DNA of 64,000 nucleotides from Dictyobacter vulcani (GTDB lineage Bacteria > Chloroflexota > Ktedonobacteria > Ktedonobacterales > Ktedonobacteraceae). The stretch is taken from contig NZ_BKZW01000002.1 in the NCBI RefSeq assembly GCF_008974265.1, positions 1 to 64,000 on the forward strand, read 5' to 3'. A model generated the notes under the pieces. The model made no database searches, was not told the DNA's origin, and was given only the letters and a program-made list of their open reading frames with translations. Positions 44,714 through 53,713 of this stretch are shown piece by piece. How positions within the stretch are numbered: the first letter of the stretch is position 1; each line of letters opens with the position of its first letter. Both the position numbers and the translations under genes were made by a program.

Positions 44714-45247
44714 TTATTGGTTGTAAGGGGTATTCACAGGCCCATCCACAGGTGCTGTGGTTTTCGCAGCCTGACTGCGTCCAACCAGTCCTGCCAGAGC
44801 ACCGATACCTGCACCCAGACCAACCTGAACAGCCAGATACAATACCAAACCAATGATAGCAGCAGCAACCATTGCACTCTGTAAATTTGCAGCTGAAGTA
44901 TGTGCCTGAGCGGCTGCCTTATTGATAGTATCCTGCATAGTAGCAGCACCCACAGTAAAGAGGCTAATAAGACCCCAGATGAGAGCGATCAATCCGCTAA
45001 TCAGGCCAGCGGCCAACCCTGCAATCGTAGCAGCTGATACTTTGCCTGTCTGACGTGCAACCAGGAAGCCAACGGCACAGATACCAACCAGCCAGACCAC
45101 CCAGCTGATGATGCCAAAAAAGCCAAGATGGGTAAAAGTATCCAGCAGGCTACAGATAACACCAATAACGCCAATACCTACACCATAGATCGCGCCCTGA
45201 CGAAACGCAAACTTCCCTGTACCAGGCTGATTTACAACAGGTTCCAT
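44714..45247 (-). CDS. Four-span membrane protein, paralogue of the Pro-rich one
   Basis: A 177-residue protein with four predicted membrane segments. Its FLVARQTGKVSAATIAGLAAGLISG segment is clearly related to that of the downstream neighbour. A Gly-rich last span (VGLGAGIGALAGLVGRS) is followed by a short polar tail, without the Pro-rich repeats. ATG at 45247 is preceded by AGGAGC. Function is unknown. The two genes arose by tandem duplication and each has its own terminator. Confidence 0.72.
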   Translation of the reverse strand: MEPVVNQPGTGKFAFRQGAIYGVGIGVIGVICSLLDTFTHLGFFGIISWVVWLVGICAVGFLVARQTGKVSAATIAGLAAGLISGLIALIWGLISLFTVGAATMQDTINKAAAQAHTSAANLQSAMVAAAIIGLVLYLAVQVGLGAGIGALAGLVGRSQAAKTTAPVDGPVNTPYNQ

Positions 45248-45461
45248 TGTTGTAGCTCCTATCACTTGAATAAAAAGATCTGAAAAAATTTCGGACGATA
45301 AAGTTTTTTGAGATGCTAAATGTATTTAGTATCTTGTAACTAATTATACCACGTAAGATTGATAAAAATCGATTATATTCTTTAGCTTTTTTTCTTGATT
45401 TGCTTTTTTCTAAGCATTTTCTTATCTTTCGATAACCAGATTACAATCTATGCAGATTTGA

Positions 45462-45539
45462 CATCCGACGTACCGGCAGCGCTTCAACGAAAAATATTGG
45501 TGCTGGTCGCAGCGATCAGTGCTGCCGGTACGTCGGATG
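45462..45539. repeat. Miniature copy of the long palindromic repeat
   Basis: A 78-bp hairpin. The outer 19 bp pair perfectly (CATCCGACGTACCGGCAGC with GCTGCCGGTACGTCGGATG). The inside keeps the family's right-end sequence (CGAAAAATATTGGTGCTGGTCGC). It corresponds to the two termini of the 466-bp element with the middle deleted. The rest of the 390-bp gap around it is AT-rich with no gene. Confidence 0.8.
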
Positions 45540-45641
45540 CCCACCATCATGAGGAATGAGTGACAAAGGTGGGGATGAAGAGTATACTTCGGTTTGAATG
45601 TGTGAATCACGTGAATGGAATCCAGGTTGAAAGGCGAGGGG

Positions 45642-47453
45642 ATGCAGTATATATATAAGAAATCGCTTCTGTCCCGAGCTCTGAATATTGGCAAAATTAT
45701 TCTCGTATGCTTTATTCTAACGAGTGTTATAAGCTCTAGTTTAAATCCTCTTTATAATTTTGATACATTTGACATCTTTAATCCTGATGCAATGATGAAC
45801 ACGAATGCTACTATTCATCCGCCCATGGCTGGCGCTTATGCGAGTGGGCATTATCGCAATCTGTTTGCGGAACTGGGTTATAGCAATAGTACGATCCAGC
45901 AGAAACTGGAGAATGTCTGGCAACAATTATTCTATGGGAATGATGATGACCAGCGCGTCTATTATCCTGCTGGTTCGGATATGGCCTATATTAAGGATAT
46001 TGGCAATGGCGATGTACGCTCCGAGGGTATGTCATATGGTTTGATGATCGCTGTCCAGCTCAATAAACAGGATGAGTTCAATCGCCTGTGGAAATGGGCG
46101 CGCACATATATGTACCACGATAGTGGAGATCATAAAGGCTATTTTGCCTGGCAGTGCACCACGAGCGGATCCGTAATGGATCATAATGCGGCCTCTGATG
46201 GGGATGAATGGTTTGCGATGTCGCTATTTTTTGCCGCTGGCCGCTGGGGTAATGGTGCAGGTATCTATAATTATCAGACTGAAGCTCAAGGCATCCTGCA
46301 TAATATGTTGCACCATGGGACCATCAATAGTGTAACCAATATGTTTGATGCCACACAGAAACAGGTCGTTTTTGTGCCTTATGCCAACGGTGCCACCTTT
46401 ACCGATCCTTCGTATCATCTGCCCGCATATTATCAATTGTGGTCACTGTGGTCCAAAGAGGATCAGCAATTCTGGGCCGATACCGCCAACACCAGTCGCG
46501 CATTTTTCAAGACGGCAGCCAATCCGGACACTGGACTAATGCCCGATTACGCGGACTTCACGGGACAGCCGCATAATGATGGTGGACATGGTGATCTGCG
46601 CTTTGATGCCTGGCGCGTGGCCAGTAATATCGGCGTCGACTATTCCTGGTTCGCCGCCGATCCCTGGCAGAAGGAGCAGAGTGATCGCCTACAATCCTTC
46701 TTTATGAAGGAGGGCATGAAAACATATGCCAATCAGTATAGCGTGAGCGGCTCCCCACTTTCCAGCGATCATTCAACCGGACTAGTTGCCATGAATGCGG
46801 TAGCCAGTCTGGCGGCGACTAAAAGTCAGGCCTGGAAATTTGTGGATGCCCTCTGGCACACACCTGTTCCGAGTGGCAAATGGCGCTACTATGATGGCAT
46901 GCTATATACCCTGGCCTTACTTGAGGTCAGTGGTAATTTCCGAATCTATGCTCCTCCGGGTGAAGCGCAGAATAATCCACAGCCAATACCAACCACACCC
47001 GAGGCGACACCAACGGCAACGGTGGATAAGCATACACCGAAGCAGACACCCACGCCAGCGTCAGGCAGCCAGATAGCAGTCGAAGCTGAACTGGCCTCCA
47101 ATAGTCTGTCTGGAGGAGCAAGAGCGGTTGCCTGTTCGGCCTGCTCAGGCGGTCAAAAAATCACAGGAATTGGCAAAGGAGGCACATTGCTCTTTAATAG
47201 CTTCAAAGTCGATGCTGCCGGCGACTATACCCTCAGCATTAATTACATAAATGCTGATACGAGTCCACGCCAGATCTCTATGAGCTTAAACTATGGCTCG
47301 CCTGTCACGATTACATTTCCAGGTAAAGGCAATGCCAATACCATCGGCACAGCGCAAGTAAAAGTCCATATGCAAACTGGCTATAACTCGATCAAGTTCT
47401 ATAATGATAGCGCTACCGGACCCGATCTGGATCGGATTGCCATCCATCCATAA
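45642..47453 (+). CDS. Secreted/anchored GH8 glycosidase with C-terminal CBM
   Basis: A 603-residue enzyme. A basic start and hydrophobic segment (about 15-33) give a signal peptide or anchor. The GH8 domain (about 65-430) closely resembles reducing-end xylose-releasing exo-oligoxylanase: RSEGMSYGLMIAVQLNK with acid E128, SDGDEWFAMSLFFAAGRWGNG, FTDPSYHLPAYYQLW. A Pro-Thr linker with TPTP motifs leads to a CBM6/35-like beta-sandwich (about 475-603). Known Rex enzymes are mostly intracellular, so an exported, CBM-bearing form is unusual. Alternatives are endo-xylanase or endoglucanase. Start at 45642 has AAGG 7 nt upstream. Confidence 0.86.
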   Translation: MQYIYKKSLLSRALNIGKIILVCFILTSVISSSLNPLYNFDTFDIFNPDAMMNTNATIHPPMAGAYASGHYRNLFAELGYSNSTIQQKLENVWQQLFYGNDDDQRVYYPAGSDMAYIKDIGNGDVRSEGMSYGLMIAVQLNKQDEFNRLWKWARTYMYHDSGDHKGYFAWQCTTSGSVMDHNAASDGDEWFAMSLFFAAGRWGNGAGIYNYQTEAQGILHNMLHHGTINSVTNMFDATQKQVVFVPYANGATFTDPSYHLPAYYQLWSLWSKEDQQFWADTANTSRAFFKTAANPDTGLMPDYADFTGQPHNDGGHGDLRFDAWRVASNIGVDYSWFAADPWQKEQSDRLQSFFMKEGMKTYANQYSVSGSPLSSDHSTGLVAMNAVASLAATKSQAWKFVDALWHTPVPSGKWRYYDGMLYTLALLEVSGNFRIYAPPGEAQNNPQPIPTTPEATPTATVDKHTPKQTPTPASGSQIAVEAELASNSLSGGARAVACSACSGGQKITGIGKGGTLLFNSFKVDAAGDYTLSINYINADTSPRQISMSLNYGSPVTITFPGKGNANTIGTAQVKVHMQTGYNSIKFYNDSATGPDLDRIAIHP

Positions 47454-47460
47454 ACAGACA

Positions 47461-47506
47461 AAAACAAGCAGCGAGCTTTGCAGACGCGAAGCTCGCTGCT
47501 TGTTTT
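47461..47506 (+). terminator. Strong terminator after the GH8 gene
   Basis: A perfect 18-bp stem (AAAACAAGCAGCGAGCTT / AAGCTCGCTGCTTGTTTT) with a 10-nt loop ends in a T-run, 8 bp past the stop codon. Confidence 0.9.
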
Positions 47507-47682
47507 TATTGCCCAAAATCATTCAAGAAAATCGATTTAGTATTACAATTGCCAGCGTATACTGAAAGTGAAGAGCATAGAGCAAGACTAATAATTGAGT
47601 GGGAAGATTTTCAGAACCACTCAACTTTATCATCTCCGAGAGTAGGGGTGCGGAGTTATTTTGAGAGGGAGGAGAGATTATT

Positions 47683-48963
47683 ATGCGCATTCTATTTATT
47701 ACTCCTTATGTACCATCACCTATACGTGTACGCTCGTTCCATATCCTTAAAGCGCTCTCCCATGAACATGAGATCTCTCTCGTTTCCCCACTCATAGAGC
47801 AAGATCAGTTAGAGCTGGTCAAAGAAATCGAGAATTATTGTACCTCAATCGATCTGGTTACAGTATCAAAGCGGCTGGCATATACCAATTGTCTGCGTGC
47901 GCTGCTCTCCTCGTTAAGCCGAAAAAGCCTGCCACTAGAACTCGCCTATTATCAATCTGACACCTTTATCCATTGCCTTAAAGAAGTTGTGCGACGGCAA
48001 AAAATTGACGTGATCCATGGTGAACTGCTAAATATAGTTCCAGCCCTCAATACACTCCATAAGGATATCGCACTACCAATTGTGTACGACGCGGTTGATT
48101 GTGCCTCATGGTCGCTTCAACAAAAACTAGAGAAGACCAGGCATCCACTCAAGAAGCTGTATATCTATAGCGAACTACAAAAAACACGCCGCGTTGAGCG
48201 CGATGAACTACAGAACTTCGATCAATTGCTGATTGGCAGTGCCACAGACCGGGATCGTTTAGGGCAGATAGTAGCCCACTCAGCGGCGATGGCGGTAGTA
48301 GGCAATCAAGTAGATACGGATTATTTCACGCGCCGTTTACCACATAGTACAACCAATTCACTGGTCTTCTATGCCGACCTTGAAGCTGAGGCCGCTACGC
48401 AAGCGCTGTTACACTTCTGCCACCTGATACTGCCACTCGTCTGGCAGGAGAAACCAGAGGTTACGTTGACGATTGTTGGTAGCAAGCCATCAACCACAGT
48501 ACAAGCCCTGACGGCCGATCCAAGAATTACGCTTACCGATGCGGGAAGCGATGTACGTCCTCAGCTGGAAAAGGCGACCGTCGCGCTGGCACCTTTTCTG
48601 GTGGCTGCCGATAACAAATTCAAAATACTGGAGGCCCTGGCCATGTCGACTCCTGTGGTTACAACCATACGCTGTAGTCAGGCGCTACAGACGATACCAG
48701 GACAACATTTGCTGGCTGCAGAAGCTGCAGAAGCTCAGGCTTATGCAGAGGCCATTTTATCGCTACTCAACAATCCTGCGCTGGCCAGAAAACTGGGCCA
48801 GCAAGGCAGGCAATTTGTGCTTGAACATGCTAGCTGGAACAGCGCAAGCACCAGACTCAATCACATCTATCATACCTTGCCTGGTATTGCTCATTGCCAG
48901 GAAAGTAAAACGTTCTTATCTTTTTTACAGAGTCCGCACACCGAGCAGATTCGCAAGGTATGA
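47683..48963 (+). CDS. GT4-type glycosyltransferase
   Basis: A 426-residue GT-B enzyme. It begins MRILFITPYVPSPIRVRSF, has a HGELLN segment and a VYDAVDCASW acceptor-side motif. The donor side includes VTLTIVGSKPS, VALAPFLVAADNKFKILEALAMSTPVV. This pattern is common in exopolysaccharide and sugar-transfer clusters that use a nucleotide-sugar donor. GGGAGG lies about 11 nt before the ATG. The next gene (polysaccharide co-polymerase/kinase) starts 81 bp downstream, so the pair likely forms an exopolysaccharide operon. Confidence 0.86.
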   Translation: MRILFITPYVPSPIRVRSFHILKALSHEHEISLVSPLIEQDQLELVKEIENYCTSIDLVTVSKRLAYTNCLRALLSSLSRKSLPLELAYYQSDTFIHCLKEVVRRQKIDVIHGELLNIVPALNTLHKDIALPIVYDAVDCASWSLQQKLEKTRHPLKKLYIYSELQKTRRVERDELQNFDQLLIGSATDRDRLGQIVAHSAAMAVVGNQVDTDYFTRRLPHSTTNSLVFYADLEAEAATQALLHFCHLILPLVWQEKPEVTLTIVGSKPSTTVQALTADPRITLTDAGSDVRPQLEKATVALAPFLVAADNKFKILEALAMSTPVVTTIRCSQALQTIPGQHLLAAEAAEAQAYAEAILSLLNNPALARKLGQQGRQFVLEHASWNSASTRLNHIYHTLPGIAHCQESKTFLSFLQSPHTEQIRKV

Positions 48964-49044
48964 CACGCGCTGATATTCCATCGCCATACACACAACAGCT
49001 AAAGATAAGAAAAGATAGAGCGGATACACAGAAAAGAGGAGTCC

Positions 49045-51717
49045 ATGACAACCGGGCAGTATTTACAGGCATTATCCAGGCGCTGGAAACTGATTCTCTT
49101 ATGTATTCTACTGGTGGGACCAGGAGCATATCTGGGCAGCAAGTTGATTGTACCCAGATATCAAGCCACAACTATTATCCAGCTCGTTATGCATTCAGAA
49201 CATAATCCGCTCGATACCGACAGCCTGACAGCCAGCGATCAACTGGTACGAACACAGGCGCAACTGGCCATCAGCATTCCTGTATTACGCGAGGTAGCCT
49301 CACACTACTCCGACCTTTCCATCGAGCAACTGGCAAAGAACGTGAGCGTCAATGCCAGAGCGGGTACACAACTCTTCTCGATTGATGTACTTGACCCGGA
49401 TCCCTGGCGTGCCGCCGCCATCGCCAATAACGTCGCATTGATCCTGATCAAGCAACAAATTGCACTGATCCAACAAAATAAATCCTTCTCCCTCAAACAA
49501 ATTCAGCAAGATCTCAAGCAAACACACCAGCAAATCGCAGACGCCGATAAGCAGCGTGCCAGGCTCGCAACAACTAAAGACAATGAGATCGAACAGCGAG
49601 CAATGGACGCCAGAATTGAGGATTTGCACCTGCATTATAATCAATTACAATCGCTGCTGGCCCAGTTAGAGATAACCGAAGCTCAGGGAAGTACCTTTCT
49701 GCATATTGTGCAACCTGCCCAGCCTGCGACCACTCCATCTCAGCCAGATATCCGCCTGAACACCGCGATCGGCTTATTAGCTGGCTTATTGCTAGGCCTG
49801 TTGCTGGCATTGCTCCGCGAACACCTTGATCCCAGGGTGTATTCAGAAGAGGCACTGGCAAAAATGGTGGATTGGCCAATGCTCGCCACGATCTGGCGCG
49901 AAACAGCACGGACAAAAAAACAGCGTAAACAAAAAGAGACACTACTGCTACCAGAGGAGAAGAGCGCCAATATCGAGGCCTATCGGCTGCTGCGTGCCAA
50001 CGTGGGCTTGTTACAGACGCAGAAACCGCTGCGCTCAATCGCGATTATCAGTGCCACGCCACAGGACGGGAAGAGCACGATTGCGGCCAATCTAGCAATT
50101 TTTATGGCCAGGGCTGGCAAGAAAACGTTGCTGGTAGATGCGGATATGCGCCGACCAACCCTGGAGAAAAAGTTCCAGCTGGCAACCGGACAAAAAGGCT
50201 TAAGTAATGCCGTGCAGCACTGCTTGCAAGAATATCGCATTGCATCCTCAACGCGGACCCTCCAGGGCCAGGTAACAACAAACTTACGCTTGTCACTCCA
50301 CGACTATATATATCCGACAGACACGCTCAATCTGTCAATTATGCCAGCAGGCTCCCTGCCACCCAATCCACCTGAGCTGCTGGACTCTAAAGCGATGAAT
50401 GGTGTCATAGCCCAGCTGGCAGCTAGCGACTTTGAAACGATTATTTTTGATACGCCACCCTTGCTCGGCCTCTCTGACACAAACATCCTGCTGGCCAAAG
50501 TTGATGGTGTGCTCATCGTCGTGGATAGCACTAAAATCGATAAAAAAAGTATACGCCGCATGCAAACTCTCCTGGGACAGTATGCCAACCAGGTCCTGGG
50601 ATGCATTATTAATAAACAAAAACACAGATCACACGAGATTCCTGACAGCTATTACCGCAACCAGCCAGATGCAGATGATGAGTTACTCGTCACCGCAAAT
50701 AAGTCCAGGGATCGTAGCAAAAGAGGATTTATCCCAGGCAAGCGGATAGAGCAGTTGGCGAAACTGGATACGCAACCGCAACAGACAATTAGTAGCCAGC
50801 CACAGGAAGGTTACCTGACCGTTGAAGATGATATACACCTCTACTACAAGGTGCTCGGCAATCGACCCGAAAGCATCATCATTCCTGCCGCGAGCTGGCT
50901 GGCCGCCGATCTGGATGCGCTGGCCAGAGAATATACACTGATTTTCTACGATCAACGCGGGCGCGGCAAATCGGATACGATTGTAGACGCGGCAAAGATC
51001 GGTATGCAGCACGATGTGAATGATCTTGAAGCGATCAGACGCCACTTTCATGTCACCCGTTGCTCGCTCTTAGGCTGGTCTTATCTGGGTGGTACCACAG
51101 CTCTCTATAGCATGCAGCATCCAGAGCGGGTAAACTGCTTGATCCTGGTGGCACCCATGGCGCTGCGTTATGGCGAATACGAAGATACACGCGACATTGA
51201 GCCTGATAAGCGGCTGGATCCTCAAGCGATCAAACGCCTGGAAGAAATGCTGGCCAACGGCATCGACAAAAAAGATCCTGGCACCTATAACCGTGAATAT
51301 ATCAAGGCCACCAGACTCCCACGACAGATGGGAAGGCCAGCAGCGCTGGCACAAATGAAGAGTGATCCCTGGGTATCATCCAACGAATGGCCAGATACGA
51401 TTTCAGCGTTCTTTGAAAAATTCGCAGCCTCTATGGGAGAATGGGATTGGCGCGGCATGGCCGCCCGACTGGAGGTACCAACCCTGATCATACACGGTGC
51501 AGAAGATCTCATTCCGCCGGCATCGTCAAAAGAGTGGGCCGAGATACTACCCAACAATCGCCTCTTAATCATCCCAGAAGTAGGTCACTATCCCTGGCTT
51601 GAAAGTCCTGATATCTTTCTCACAGCCGTAGCGGGATTTATGAAAGATACTGAAGCACAAAAGTCCGAGCCGTCGCAAAAAGTAGGCATGATCCAGAGTC
51701 GACGCAAAAAGGGCTAA
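49045..51717 (+). CDS. Wzz/BY-kinase polysaccharide co-polymerase fused to an alpha/beta hydrolase
   Basis: An 890-residue fusion. Residues 1-260 are a Wzz-like chain-length domain: membrane spans at about 14-36 and 240-257 around an outside helical region. Residues about 300-525 are a CpsD/CapB-type tyrosine kinase with Walker A SATPQDGKST (336-345), A' TLLVDADMRRP (361-371) and Walker B IIFDTPP (466-472). A YY pair (536-537) is the only tail tyrosine cluster. Residues about 587-868 are a complete alpha/beta hydrolase with S679 (LGWSYLGG), D821 and H848. There is no stop or frameshift between them. The hydrolase would be cytoplasmic. GAGGAG precedes the ATG. Confidence 0.9.
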   Translation: MTTGQYLQALSRRWKLILLCILLVGPGAYLGSKLIVPRYQATTIIQLVMHSEHNPLDTDSLTASDQLVRTQAQLAISIPVLREVASHYSDLSIEQLAKNVSVNARAGTQLFSIDVLDPDPWRAAAIANNVALILIKQQIALIQQNKSFSLKQIQQDLKQTHQQIADADKQRARLATTKDNEIEQRAMDARIEDLHLHYNQLQSLLAQLEITEAQGSTFLHIVQPAQPATTPSQPDIRLNTAIGLLAGLLLGLLLALLREHLDPRVYSEEALAKMVDWPMLATIWRETARTKKQRKQKETLLLPEEKSANIEAYRLLRANVGLLQTQKPLRSIAIISATPQDGKSTIAANLAIFMARAGKKTLLVDADMRRPTLEKKFQLATGQKGLSNAVQHCLQEYRIASSTRTLQGQVTTNLRLSLHDYIYPTDTLNLSIMPAGSLPPNPPELLDSKAMNGVIAQLAASDFETIIFDTPPLLGLSDTNILLAKVDGVLIVVDSTKIDKKSIRRMQTLLGQYANQVLGCIINKQKHRSHEIPDSYYRNQPDADDELLVTANKSRDRSKRGFIPGKRIEQLAKLDTQPQQTISSQPQEGYLTVEDDIHLYYKVLGNRPESIIIPAASWLAADLDALAREYTLIFYDQRGRGKSDTIVDAAKIGMQHDVNDLEAIRRHFHVTRCSLLGWSYLGGTTALYSMQHPERVNCLILVAPMALRYGEYEDTRDIEPDKRLDPQAIKRLEEMLANGIDKKDPGTYNREYIKATRLPRQMGRPAALAQMKSDPWVSSNEWPDTISAFFEKFAASMGEWDWRGMAARLEVPTLIIHGAEDLIPPASSKEWAEILPNNRLLIIPEVGHYPWLESPDIFLTAVAGFMKDTEAQKSEPSQKVGMIQSRRKKG

Positions 51718-51823
51718 TGCTTATTATTATCCATTGTAAAAACAAAAAAAGCATGCTATAACAGAAAAGCAGCAGATGCGAAAGACCAGCGAAAAAATGA
51801 CTTAGGGAAAGGATCTATCTCTT

Positions 51824-52783
51824 ATGATGCCACAGGACCCTCCTCGCTTGATTGATTTTCATAGTCACTATTATGACGAGGGCTGGCTTCCATTACCAGT
51901 TCCGCAAGGAACCACAGGCGTTGCGCGTGCATGGCCGATGCTGACCAATATTGAGGCTCAGCTGGCAGCGATGGACGTAGCAGGTATCGATGCCAAAGTT
52001 ATCAGCGCGCCTGCCAGCACCATCGTCTCTCCTGTGGAACAATTACCGCTCATTTTAATGGAGCGCATCAACGACCAGATAGCCACGCTGGTGGACCGCT
52101 ATCCCGACCGCTTATTGGGTCTGGCCACCATTGATGCCTTTCAAGGCAAGGCGGCAGCCCGTGAAGTTGTGCGCGCAATCAAGACACTACATTTACGCGG
52201 TATCTGCATAGATTGTTCACAGGGAGGTCACTACCTGGACGCCAATGAGGCCCGTCCTGTGCTGGAAATGGCGGCGGAACTGGGTATCACCATCTTTGTG
52301 CATCCTGTCAGTCCAGCGGGTTTGACCGAGCGACTCTCCCATCTGGGTCATACAGGTACCTTACTGGCGCGAGGGACAGAAAACGCAGCCAGTATTCTTT
52401 CACTCTTACGCAGTGGCATACTTGATAAATATCCCAACCTCAGAATTGTCTTGCCCATGATAGGCATCGCATCCCTCTTCTTCTCGGGCATCGCCGAACA
52501 CGAATATCGGCGCGCCGACAACTGGAAAGGCTCCAGCCCGGCTGAACTCAGGAAAAACCTGTATATCGACACCATGGGCTTTGACATTCCAACGTTGCGC
52601 TTCGCCATCGATCTCTTAGGACCCGAGCATGTCCTGATTGGTAGCGACTGGCCGATCATGCCTATCACCACCCGCCGCCGCGTCGACGAACTACTGGCCA
52701 TCCTCAAACTCACAGAAGAGCAAAAAGCAGCCATCCTCAGCGGAAACACAGAACGCCTGCTCACCCCCCTGACGTCTCAATAA
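51824..52783 (+). CDS. Amidohydrolase-2 family metal-dependent hydrolase (ACMSD-like)
   Basis: A 319-residue TIM-barrel enzyme. The metal ligands are in DFHSH (D11, H13, H15), the middle His in FVHPVSPAG (H160) and GSDWPI (D275). The pattern fits the amidohydrolase-2/ACMSD-like decarboxylase-hydrolase group acting on aromatic or carboxylated small molecules. It is 106 bp downstream of the kinase-hydrolase fusion on the same strand, so it could be cotranscribed, but a link to polysaccharide is not obvious. AAAGGA is 10 nt before the ATG. Confidence 0.85.
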   Translation: MMPQDPPRLIDFHSHYYDEGWLPLPVPQGTTGVARAWPMLTNIEAQLAAMDVAGIDAKVISAPASTIVSPVEQLPLILMERINDQIATLVDRYPDRLLGLATIDAFQGKAAAREVVRAIKTLHLRGICIDCSQGGHYLDANEARPVLEMAAELGITIFVHPVSPAGLTERLSHLGHTGTLLARGTENAASILSLLRSGILDKYPNLRIVLPMIGIASLFFSGIAEHEYRRADNWKGSSPAELRKNLYIDTMGFDIPTLRFAIDLLGPEHVLIGSDWPIMPITTRRRVDELLAILKLTEEQKAAILSGNTERLLTPLTSQ

Positions 52784-52864
52784 AAAGCCCTCAACTCGTA
52801 GCGGCAGCCCTTGCAGCTGCGCTCAGTCCCCGTATGAGCAAGCGCCTTCGCAGTTGAAGATCAT

Positions 52865-53341
52865 TCATTTTCCGGGTTGCTGGATAAAGCGCGTATAGAG
52901 GCCGGTCCAGCCTACCGTACAGAGCACATTGTGAACAGGATCATAGGTCACATCTCCGGGCTTTGTCAAACGTAATTGGGTCGGGGTCGGTAATGTAACC
53001 AGTACAGCTCTGGCTGGCACACTGGAGGATGAATAGCCAAACTGTTGGAAGACCTTTGGAGGCTGATCACAGACCTTTTGTAGTCCTGTCAACGCAGTGG
53101 TTGCATGCTGATGAATAGTCTGTACAGCCCCGGTATCATCAGACAGTGGCAAAAACCAGATGACGCTCAAAGCACAGAGCACCATGAGCGAACAGAGAAT
53201 ACGCCAGCGATGACGCCTGACTTGATGAACAGACTTGAAGAGAGCCAGTCGATGGCGAACCATAAATCTGTCTAATTCATCAGGAAAGCGCTCATTTTTT
53301 ATACCTGATTGAGAGGCGAAGCCACGAAAAAGATATTTCAT
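52865..53341 (-). CDS. Single-span membrane protein of unknown function
   Basis: A 158-residue protein. A basic, helical cytoplasmic N-terminal part of about 45 residues leads to one membrane span (about 48-66), then an outside domain of about 90 residues with two Cys and short strands (RAVLVTLPTPTQLRLT, GDVTYDPVHNVLCTVGWTGLYTRF). No family was recognised. The layout suggests an anti-sigma-like or cell-surface protein, but no sigma factor is adjacent. AAGGA is 9 nt before the ATG. Confidence 0.65.
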   Translation of the reverse strand: MKYLFRGFASQSGIKNERFPDELDRFMVRHRLALFKSVHQVRRHRWRILCSLMVLCALSVIWFLPLSDDTGAVQTIHQHATTALTGLQKVCDQPPKVFQQFGYSSSSVPARAVLVTLPTPTQLRLTKPGDVTYDPVHNVLCTVGWTGLYTRFIQQPGK

Positions 53342-53540
53342 TGCACTTAATCCTTGTTAGCTTGCTGGACAAACCAGGGGCTATGGAAAGTACATTTGAC
53401 GCATTAAAGCAAATCGTCATGGCTTAGAAGTACATCGATCTAAAATAATAATAATATATAAAGCTCTAGAATGATAGTCTTAAAGCTAAAGAGTTTCTGA
53501 TTGTCATTGTTGTGCTCGGCCACTAAAGTGCCCATTATTA

Positions 53541-53600
53541 TTGTAGTAGGTTGTGGTGAACATGGCGCGATCGCGCCATGTTCACCACAACCTACTACAA
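53541..53600. repeat. 60-bp perfect palindrome
   Basis: Left half TTGTAGTAGGTTGTGGTGAA then CATGGCGCGA, followed with no loop by its exact reverse complement. The centre is GGCGCGATCGCGCC. It lies in the 370-bp gap between divergent genes, about 115 bp before the lipoprotein gene. A preceding CACTAAAGTGCCCAT is found again at 58230-58243 next to an IS end. Confidence 0.92.
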
Positions 53601-53713
53601 CTCTTTAGAGTGCGAGAAGCCATTCATTAAGGATAAAATGCAGGTGCAAAATTGCTGTGTAGCGGCGTCTAATAATAAGGTGAAATATATAAATAGAACA
53701 AGGACGTATAGTT

